From Jatrophihabitans_A sp035248685 (lineage in GTDB: Bacteria > Actinomycetota > Actinomycetes > Mycobacteriales > Jatrophihabitantaceae): a stretch of DNA of 64,000 nt. The notes under the pieces are model-generated. The model saw nothing but the letters and a program-made list of their open reading frames with translations, was not told the DNA's origin and made no database searches. The stretch lies in contig DATFHF010000056.1 of NCBI GenBank assembly GCA_035248685.1, positions 1 through 64,000 of the forward strand, read 5' to 3'. Made by a program: the position numbers and the translations under genes. Below are positions 17,581 to 24,274 of this stretch, piece after piece (positions within the stretch are counted from its first letter, which is position 1; each line of letters begins with the position of its first letter).

Positions 17581-18243
17581 ATGAGCACCCGGGAGCGGAG
17601 CTGGCCGGTGCCGGTGGCGCTGGTCGCGCTCAGCACGGTTCCGCTGATGGCCGGGATGCTGCGGCTGATCCAGCTGGCCGGCGGGCCGGCCGCCATCCCC
17701 GCCGACCACCGGTTCGCCAGCTTCTCGCTCCCGCTCGTGGTGCACATCGTCGGCGCGACGGTGTACGCACTGGTCGGGATCCTCCAGTTCCTGCCGCGGT
17801 TCCGCCGCCGGCACCTGGCCTGGCACCGTCGGGTCGGTCGGGTGCTGGCGGTAGCCGGCCTGTTGGTGGCCATCTCGGCGCTCTGGATGACGCTGTTCTA
17901 CCAGGCACAACCCGGCACCGGCGGCCTGCTCTACCTGCTTCGCCTGGTCTTCGGATCCGCGATGGCGAGCTGTCTCGTACTCGGTTTCACCGCTGTACGC
18001 CGCCGCGACATCGCTGCCCACCGGGGTTGGATGATTCGCGCCTACGCCATCGGGCTGGGCGCCGGCACCCAGGTGTTCACCGAAGGTATCGGCGGCGCGA
18101 TCTTCGGTACCGGTGTGCTCGCCGCCGATCTGGCTAAGGGCGCCGGCTGGCTGATCAACCTGGCCGTAGCCGAATGGGCCATCCGCCGCCCCGCCGCTCG
18201 TAGTCGCACCGCCCGTCCTCGACAAGTTGGAGCTCTCTCATGA
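17581..18243 (+). CDS. DUF2306-like membrane protein
   Basis: A 220-residue multi-pass membrane protein. HIVGATVYALVGILQFLPRF, then LAWHRRVGRVLAVAGL and RDIAAHRGWMIRAYA give the conserved His/Trp/Arg pattern of DUF2306-type proteins (cytochrome b561-like layout). ATG 17581 was chosen because the 27 in-frame codons before it lie in a dispersed repeat. Its stop overlaps the next start as ATGA. Function unknown. Confidence 0.8.
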   Translation: MSTRERSWPVPVALVALSTVPLMAGMLRLIQLAGGPAAIPADHRFASFSLPLVVHIVGATVYALVGILQFLPRFRRRHLAWHRRVGRVLAVAGLLVAISALWMTLFYQAQPGTGGLLYLLRLVFGSAMASCLVLGFTAVRRRDIAAHRGWMIRAYAIGLGAGTQVFTEGIGGAIFGTGVLAADLAKGAGWLINLAVAEWAIRRPAARSRTARPRQVGALS

Positions 18244-19154
18244 ACACCGCCGGTACGACGTACGTAATCCGGGTCGACGGCCACCTCGACGACCACTGGT
18301 CGGCCTGGCTCGGCGAGCTCGACCTGACCCGCAGCGCAGACGGCAGCACCACCGTCACCGTCTCGGTCGCCGACCAGGCCCAGCTGCACGGGGTACTCGG
18401 TGGCCTGCGGGATATCGGCGCCGTTCTCACCGAGCTCCGCACCACCGGTGCGCCGACTCCGGTGCTCCAACGGCCGCTGCACACCGAGCGCCTCACCCTC
18501 CGCCCCGCCATCGCCGACGACGTCGACCCGACCTGGAAGTTCCGCCAGCTCGATTCGGTCAACGAATGGCTCACCGGCTGCCCAGCCGACCTGGACGGCT
18601 ATCGCGAGTTGTTCTGCGACCCGGCCCGGCTGGCAACCACCGTTATCGTCACCCTCGGCCACCATCCTGCGGCCCCGATCATCGGCGACTTCATGCTCCG
18701 TCGCGAGGACGCCTGGGCCCAGCTCGATGTCGTCGACCAGGCCCGCGGCAGGCAGGCCGAGCTCGGCTGGGTCCTCGATCCCGGCTACACCGGCCACGGC
18801 TATGCCACCGAAGCGGTGCGCGAGATGGTCCGCTACTGCTTCCAGGGCCTCGGCGTGCGCCGGGTCACCGCCAACTGCTTCCTCGACAACGACACCTCAT
18901 GGCGGCTCATGGAGCGCGTCGGTATGCGCCGCGAACTGCACGCGGTCCGCGAGTCACTGCACCGGTCCGGCCAATGGCTGGACACCGTCGGCTACGCCAT
19001 CCTCAAAGAGGACTGGTCGGGGTCTGAGCGTCGCTCTCAGGAAGCGCATCTTGGCGGTATCGCGGGATGGATGGAATCAAGCGCTTCTACCGGTATCCCG
19101 CTTGCCGAAGGATGCTGTCGACGGAAGAGTAGAGGGTTTGCAGCAGGTCAGTGA
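18240..19154 (+). CDS. GNAT N-acetyltransferase with small N-terminal domain
   Basis: A 304-residue protein. Residues 1-75 form a small domain (TYVIRVDGHLDDHWSAWLGE, then GGLRDIGAVL) often seen alone or fused in actinobacteria. Residues about 82-265 are a GNAT fold of the RimJ/RimL type: RPLHTERLTLRPA, acetyl-CoA loop LDPGYTGHGYATEAV, and NDTSWRLMERVGM. The last 38 or so residues, after AILKEDW, look unlike the family and their end is antisense to the 3' end of the Fic gene. The native stop was probably replaced at an insertion junction. Start overlaps the upstream stop (ATGA). Confidence 0.85.
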   Translation: MNTAGTTYVIRVDGHLDDHWSAWLGELDLTRSADGSTTVTVSVADQAQLHGVLGGLRDIGAVLTELRTTGAPTPVLQRPLHTERLTLRPAIADDVDPTWKFRQLDSVNEWLTGCPADLDGYRELFCDPARLATTVIVTLGHHPAAPIIGDFMLRREDAWAQLDVVDQARGRQAELGWVLDPGYTGHGYATEAVREMVRYCFQGLGVRRVTANCFLDNDTSWRLMERVGMRRELHAVRESLHRSGQWLDTVGYAILKEDWSGSERRSQEAHLGGIAGWMESSASTGIPLAEGCCRRKSRGFAAGQ

Positions 19155-20514
19155 TAACGACATCGACGAATGCTTCGACCTTCACCTGTGCGTGCATCGT
19201 CGTGGCCGGCCGAACATCAATAGCCGCTAGGTCGACCGACTGGCCATGTGTGGTTGATATTCGAAACAGGGGGTTGTCCGAGCCAGCAATTGCCACGAAC
19301 ACGTTCACATATTCGGCCGCCGATGTCTGTGCGGGTGGCTGGCTTTGCGCTGCTATGTAAATGGCCCAAGGCCCGTTAAGAACCTTCCGGTAGCCAGCAG
19401 GCGGATCGACGCCGTTATCCCCACCCATCTTCGAAACGCCGAAGCTAAGGCCGGCTGGCAGGTCGATTTCTTCGGTCCCCTCACGCATTCTGGCCCAGAC
19501 CTCGTCCAGCAGGCGCATCGCTAGGGCGTCGATCTCGAGATGCGTCATTCCGTCGTGAGCTTCTAACGCCGCTAGGAATCGCTGAAGGGTAACCTGCCGC
19601 ACGGAGCGCGCAGTCAGTTGCGCGGCGTGCATCTGCACCAACTCAACCGCGTGTGCCGTTCGCTCCCGGACGAAATCAATGAAGGGCCAGGTCCTCGCAG
19701 CATCAGCGCTCTCGAGCGCGTCCAAGTAGGCCGTCCGCTCGTCAGCGAAAATGAGCAGCGGAACACCAGGCTGTCGGTACAGAAACACAGAAGCAAACGC
19801 GCGCGCCACACGGCCGTTGCCGTCAGCGAACGGATGGACACATACAAATGCATAGTGTGCATAGGCAGCTTGAATTAGCGGATGTGCTGCACTGAACTGC
19901 GGGGTCGCGATCTCGCGAACTAATCGCGCCATCTCAGCCGGTGTGTCGAGCACCGGTGCATAGGCATGGACGACGCCTGTCTCGATGTTGGTGGGTTGAT
20001 TTTCGCCTGTCTTGTATTGACCTTTTGGCAGAGGGCGGTACTCGGGGCCGTGTTGAGTGAAGACCTCGTAGGTTTCCTGACTTGCGCAGACGATTGCGTG
20101 CAGTTCCTTGATCCAGAGCTCCGTAATCGGTCCGTGCTGTCCGGTGACGGCATCAAGCACGTACTCGTAGGCGTTCAATGCGTCCTCGACTGCACGGCGG
20201 ACCGGCTCTCCCCGATCAGCGAGAACTGATTCCCAGTTGGCGGCGTACTCGGCGATCGTTCGCGTGAAGCCCCTAGTCACCGGATAGAGGCCCTCGATGG
20301 CACCTGTGTCGACGGCGGCAGACCGAGTGACCCGATCTACGGCCGCGCTTAGTACCTCAGGTGGAGCTGAGGCTTTCGCCTCTGCCATCAATGCAGTGAA
20401 GAGATCGAAGCTCGCGAAGTCGAATTCGCCAGCTGCGCCGACAAAGTCAGCCAGCGAAGGGAACGGTGCATAGATAGGGTGCTCGGCGCCATGTAGCGAG
20501 TCGGCGTCGGCCAT
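19087..20514 (-). CDS. Fic family protein (predicted AMP transferase, class II self-inhibited)
   Basis: A 475-residue Fic protein. The catalytic motif HPFADGNGRVAR starts at His227, giving a complete HxFxDGNGRxxR. A TGAIEG inhibitory motif at residues 70-75 fits the class II pattern (S/T)xxxE(G/N) before the Fic core; its Glu74 would block ATP binding until released. Active relatives transfer AMP to Thr/Tyr/Ser of target proteins. The C-terminal 180 residues are an additional helical/beta region. Base use is visibly AT-richer than its neighbours, which suggests transfer. No antitoxin gene is adjacent, as expected for a self-inhibited form. Confidence 0.93.
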   Translation of the reverse strand: MADADSLHGAEHPIYAPFPSLADFVGAAGEFDFASFDLFTALMAEAKASAPPEVLSAAVDRVTRSAAVDTGAIEGLYPVTRGFTRTIAEYAANWESVLADRGEPVRRAVEDALNAYEYVLDAVTGQHGPITELWIKELHAIVCASQETYEVFTQHGPEYRPLPKGQYKTGENQPTNIETGVVHAYAPVLDTPAEMARLVREIATPQFSAAHPLIQAAYAHYAFVCVHPFADGNGRVARAFASVFLYRQPGVPLLIFADERTAYLDALESADAARTWPFIDFVRERTAHAVELVQMHAAQLTARSVRQVTLQRFLAALEAHDGMTHLEIDALAMRLLDEVWARMREGTEEIDLPAGLSFGVSKMGGDNGVDPPAGYRKVLNGPWAIYIAAQSQPPAQTSAAEYVNVFVAIAGSDNPLFRISTTHGQSVDLAAIDVRPATTMHAQVKVEAFVDVVITDLLQTLYSSVDSILRQAGYR

Positions 20515-20599
20515 GCTGAGATGCTACCTGCGCGGATTGTCCTGACGAGACATTTAAAACCTCTACGCCCTCGGCCGTTGGCTATGGCGGATCGGAACG

Positions 20600-20660
20600 C
20601 ATTGTGCGGCCCGAGCAGGCGGCTTTCCTCCGCAAAACCGCCTGCTGGGGCCGCGCAATG
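20600..20660. terminator. Long imperfect inverted repeat between Fic gene and eCIS-core pair
   Basis: Two 23-base arms (20600-20622 and 20638-20660) pair with two mismatches around a 15-base loop. The hairpin starts 5 bp beyond the stop of the minus-strand gene at 20665. No U-tract is visible, so it may be a terminator of the GC-rich type, or the scar of an inserted segment. Confidence 0.5.
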
Positions 20661-20664
20661 TGGG

Positions 20665-21111
20665 TCAGTCCGTGAGCCGTAGCCGAAGAGCGTCCGCGTC
20701 GACCCGACCGGTGAACGCCGCCAACCCAAACGCCGCCCCGTCATCGGAGTTCTGGTAGTGCAGTTCGACGAGATAGTCGCCCGGCTGCACGAACGGGTAC
20801 CAGAGCGCCAGATCCAGCTCGCCGGTTACCGATTCCCCTGGTTCTAACAGCTGGAAGTCGTCCTTGCCCGGTGGTAGCCGATGGGCATCCACCCGGGACG
20901 AATCCGGAACCGGCAGCACCTGGCCGGCCGAATCCCGCACCGTGAAATACACCTCCCGGTAGAGCCCGTCCTGGTAACCGACGCCGAGCCTGCCGTTGAC
21001 CTGGACGGCGACCACGGACCGGTTGGCAAGCCGCAGCCGTACCGGGATCGCGGCGCCCACTGCGAAGGTGTCGCCGGCCGCGGTCGCGGTCAACTCCAGT
21101 GGCGCGCTCAT
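20665..21111 (-). CDS. Beta-sandwich protein paired with the eCIS-core metallopeptidase-like gene
   Basis: A 148-residue protein with an Ig-like strand pattern: PVRLRLANRSVVAVQVNGRL, EVYFTVRDSAGQVL, LLEPGESVTGELDL, YPFVQPGDYLVELHYQN. This layout resembles small intracellular protease-inhibitor-type (BsuPI) or alpha-macroglobulin-like sandwiches, but no family is certain. Start ATG 21111 is preferred over 21126 because GGGAGGG sits 6 bp upstream of it. It begins 18 bp after the stop of the double-HExxH gene, so the two are almost surely co-transcribed. It may be a partner, chaperone or inhibitor of that protein. Confidence 0.75.
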   Translation of the reverse strand: MSAPLELTATAAGDTFAVGAAIPVRLRLANRSVVAVQVNGRLGVGYQDGLYREVYFTVRDSAGQVLPVPDSSRVDAHRLPPGKDDFQLLEPGESVTGELDLALWYPFVQPGDYLVELHYQNSDDGAAFGLAAFTGRVDADALRLRLTD

Positions 21112-21129
21112 CGTTGGCCCTCCCATGGC

Positions 21130-22668
21130 TTAGAAGTTACCGATCCCGCCGGCGTTGATCAGCCGGTCGAGCCGATCGCGCACCGCCTGGTGCGGTCCGC
21201 GATCCGCGACCGGGACGGCGTTCCAGTGGGTGATGGCGATGTTGGCATGGTTGACCCGTTCGGCGGCGGTCAGCGCCGGTGCACTGGTGTCCAACGCCTC
21301 CCAAGCGAAGGCCAGGAATTCACGCACATGCTGGTTGAGGATCGGCACCGCACCCGAACGCTGCTGCACATGTTGCAGCTCGTGCCCGATGATGCGGATC
21401 ATGTGCGCGTAGCCGGCGGTGAAGGTGGACGGTCCGACCCGAACCGTTTGCAGCTGTCCGGTGCCGATGACGCCGGTGGTGAGGGCGTCCACCCCGGTGA
21501 CGGTCGCGTCGAACCGGATGGCGAGGTTGGCGGTCGGAAAGTGATGGGCATCGACGATTAGATGGATCGCGTCGTCGAACCGGGTCGCGGTGATCAGGTC
21601 GGTGATCAGTAGCCGCAGGGTGTCCGGCCCGACCATGCCGTCCGGGTGCAGGTGGTGCGCCGACTGGTAGGTCATGATGGCCCGGATGGTGGCGTCGTCC
21701 CAGACACCGGTCGCCGGCGCGGCCACCAGTCCCTGGATCAGTCGAATCGACGCGGCGTCCAGGTACTGGAGCTGGTCAAAGGTGAGCGCGGCCTCCAGCT
21801 CCACCCGGTTTGCATCGTTGGCCAGCGCCGGGACCAGCGCACTTTCGGCACGCAGTTCGCGCACCACCGTCGCCACGGTCGGTTCGGTGAGCCGGCCGTC
21901 GACCGGCAACCCGAACATGGCCTGCCACCGGGCGATCGCCTGCACGAAGTCGGCATCGACCACGGCCGGGAACCGGGACGTCCCCAGCACATCGCGGATC
22001 ACCGCGAAGACATAAGGGTCGGCCATCCGATGGGTGTTGTAGCGGATCGCGGCGGCCACCTGATCGGCCGTCAGCTCAGGTGCCTGCGCCTGCGGGTCGG
22101 GCGGCTGGACCGCAAGGTCGAACTGCGCGTCCGGCGCTGAGCCGGCGGGACGGACCACACCCGCGTCCGGACGGAGCGGAGCCGCCGCCCGCTGCTGCAC
22201 CACATGCGCGATCTCGTGCGCCAGCGTCTGCGGTGGCGCAGTGCTTTCCAGCACGATCAGCGGGCCGGAGGTCATCGCCCGGGCGCCCATCGGTGACAGC
22301 AGCCGGTCGGCTTCGGCGCCGGACTGGGTACGGACCGCGCCGAGGTCATAGCCGTAGGCATGCTCATAGAAGGCCCGGACCGGGGCCGGTAACGGCTGCG
22401 AGCCGGTCTGCGGGGTAGCCGTCGGCTGGCCGCCGGCCCGGGTCGCCGCCTCGGCCGCTGCCTCGGCCTCTCGTTCGAGGGCCTGCCGGCTGTGCCGCGC
22501 GGCACCGGCTTCGGGCTTCGGCTCGGGCCGGTGGGAGCGCATCACCCACCGTAGGACGCCGAAAGTCGCCGCACCGTCACCGCTGCGCGTTAGCTGTGAG
22601 AGCGCTCTGAACCATCGAGGCGGCAGTGCACTCGCTGATGCAGTGGGCGGTGCAACCCGAATGGTCAT
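21130..22668 (-). CDS. eCIS core domain (DUF4157) protein with two HExxH motifs and peptidoglycan-binding-like repeats
   Basis: A 512-residue protein. Residues about 92-165 are the DUF4157/eCIS-core domain: LPAPVRAFYEHAYGYDLGAV, then HEIAHVVQQ at His151. Two segments resemble PG_binding_1 units (AIARWQAMFGLPVDGRLTEP and AIMTYQSAHHLHPDGMVGPD). A second HExxH (HELQHVQQ, His429) lies near the C-terminus. DUF4157 is strongly linked to cargo or effectors of extracellular contractile injection systems, and one such cluster lies 30 kb away (53647-64000). The combination suggests a cell-wall-directed metallopeptidase cargo; activity is not shown. No signal peptide is visible. Confidence 0.88.
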   Translation of the reverse strand: MTIRVAPPTASASALPPRWFRALSQLTRSGDGAATFGVLRWVMRSHRPEPKPEAGAARHSRQALEREAEAAAEAATRAGGQPTATPQTGSQPLPAPVRAFYEHAYGYDLGAVRTQSGAEADRLLSPMGARAMTSGPLIVLESTAPPQTLAHEIAHVVQQRAAAPLRPDAGVVRPAGSAPDAQFDLAVQPPDPQAQAPELTADQVAAAIRYNTHRMADPYVFAVIRDVLGTSRFPAVVDADFVQAIARWQAMFGLPVDGRLTEPTVATVVRELRAESALVPALANDANRVELEAALTFDQLQYLDAASIRLIQGLVAAPATGVWDDATIRAIMTYQSAHHLHPDGMVGPDTLRLLITDLITATRFDDAIHLIVDAHHFPTANLAIRFDATVTGVDALTTGVIGTGQLQTVRVGPSTFTAGYAHMIRIIGHELQHVQQRSGAVPILNQHVREFLAFAWEALDTSAPALTAAERVNHANIAITHWNAVPVADRGPHQAVRDRLDRLINAGGIGNF

Positions 22669-22753
22669 GATTGCGGCGCAGCAGCCGGACGACGGCTGTT
22701 ACCGCCGGCCGCCCAGCCTCGGCTACCGGCGCTTCACAGATCGGGGAACGCTC

Positions 22754-24136
22754 ATGGTCGAGCAGGCAGTGGCAACAGGTCGCCGCGTCGGTCGGTTAAG
22801 TCAGAACAAGCTCACCGACACCTACCTGGCGGCCTTCGAGGCCAGCGGGATAAAGGCGAGCGAGTTACACGCCGCCGTCCAGCCGGCCGTCGTGGGTACC
22901 AATATGGAAGGCCGCTGCCTGACCCGGCCGGGTCTGCTGGAACGCGAGCAGATTCGGCAACTAGAGGCCGACCTGGAGACCTTGTACCGGTGCCTGACCA
23001 GCCTGCCGGACCGGCTGTTCGGCGGCGACCTGGCCGCCTTCGTGGTCGCCACCGGGGTGCCTCGGCAGCAGGTCGACGCGATCGTGCGGGGCCGCGGCAG
23101 CAAACCGAGCCGGCTGTCCCGCGCCGACATGTACCACGACGACACCGGCTTCCGGGTGCTGGAGTACAACATGAGCGCCTCGCTGGGTGGCATCGACAGC
23201 TCCACGCTGAGCCGGGCAATGATGGCGCAGCCGTTCGTGGCGCAGTTCGCCGCCGAGCACAACCTCGGCTTCATCGACACCCTGGTCGAGGCGGCCGAAA
23301 CGCTGAAGCTGGAGTGCGAAATCGCGCCGGGCACCCGTCCGTCCGTGGCGTTCTGCGACTGGCCGGGCAGCTACCCGGATCTGGAGGCGCAGCTGATCAA
23401 GAACACCGCCAACATCAGCAAGCTCGGCATGGACGCTTTCCCCTGCCACCTCGGCCACATGCGGATCGACGACGACTCCAACGTCTGGGTCGGTGACCGG
23501 CATGTCGACGTCATCTACCGCAGCTTCCTGATCGAGGACCTGCTGGACCCGACCGGCCCGGCGTTGATCGAGCCGGTGCTGCGGGCCGCCGAGCGCGGCA
23601 AGGTGAAGATCTTCTCGCCGATGGACGCCGAGCTCTACGGCAGCAAGGGCGCGCTCGCATTGCTGTCGGACGAGGCCAACCGCGGTGTGTTCGACGAGCA
23701 GGAACTGGAATGCCTGGACCGGATCCTGCCGTGGACCCGGATGGCGCGCCCCGGACCGGTGACCGTGGACGGCAAGAGCGTGCTGCTGGAGGACTACGTG
23801 ATCAGCGCCCGGGAGGAGCTGATCCTCAAGCCGGTGATGCTGCACGGCGGGGCCGGCGTGGTGGCCGGGTGGCAAACCAGCCCGGAGGAGTGGGCCGGCC
23901 AGGTCGCGGACGCGATGGACGGCGAGTACGTGCTCCAGCGCCGGATCTACCCGCACACCGAGCTGTTCCCGTCCGATGATGGGCCGACCGAGTGGTTGCT
24001 GGTCTGGGGCGCCTTCCTCGGCGCGCGCGGCTACTCGGGCGCGTTCCTGCGCGGCGGCCCGGCCGAGGCGCAGAACGCGGTGGTGAACACGCTGAACGGC
24101 GCCACCGGTTCTTGCTGTTTCCAGGAACTCGACTGA
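22754..24136 (+). CDS. Circularly permuted ATP-grasp-like enzyme
   Basis: A 460-residue protein resembling glutathionylspermidine-synthase-like or carboxylate-amine ligase enzymes. RADMYHDDTGFRVLEYNMSA followed by GGIDSS is a conserved block. Further on are VIYRSFLIEDLLD, a Lys-containing segment EELILKPVMLHGGAGVV (ATP-binding loop type), and a C-terminal EYVLQRRIYPH. ATG 22754 has GGGGA upstream; the longer start at 22643 overlaps the divergent eCIS-core gene. Substrate unknown. ATP-dependent ligation of a carboxylate to an amine is the likely chemistry. Confidence 0.7.
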   Translation: MVEQAVATGRRVGRLSQNKLTDTYLAAFEASGIKASELHAAVQPAVVGTNMEGRCLTRPGLLEREQIRQLEADLETLYRCLTSLPDRLFGGDLAAFVVATGVPRQQVDAIVRGRGSKPSRLSRADMYHDDTGFRVLEYNMSASLGGIDSSTLSRAMMAQPFVAQFAAEHNLGFIDTLVEAAETLKLECEIAPGTRPSVAFCDWPGSYPDLEAQLIKNTANISKLGMDAFPCHLGHMRIDDDSNVWVGDRHVDVIYRSFLIEDLLDPTGPALIEPVLRAAERGKVKIFSPMDAELYGSKGALALLSDEANRGVFDEQELECLDRILPWTRMARPGPVTVDGKSVLLEDYVISAREELILKPVMLHGGAGVVAGWQTSPEEWAGQVADAMDGEYVLQRRIYPHTELFPSDDGPTEWLLVWGAFLGARGYSGAFLRGGPAEAQNAVVNTLNGATGSCCFQELD

Positions 24137-24189
24137 CCCAGCGCCTCGCCTAACTGACTCTCAGCCAACTCTGAATCTCTGGCGAGCCC

Positions 24190-24217
24190 TTGACGTGGTA
24201 TAGCCGCGATCTACACG
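24190..24217 (+). promoter_or_regulatory. Possible promoter of the secreted phosphoesterase gene
   Basis: TTGACG (24190-24195) and TACACG (24212-24217) are 16 bp apart, about 58 bp before ATG 24275, giving a moderate match to a housekeeping promoter. AGAGGAG before the ATG is the ribosome-binding site. Low certainty. Confidence 0.35.
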
Positions 24218-24274
24218 ATTCCGGATCTGTACTGCGGTACTAGACATCGGGGGCCTTTCGCCAGAGGAGTTTCG

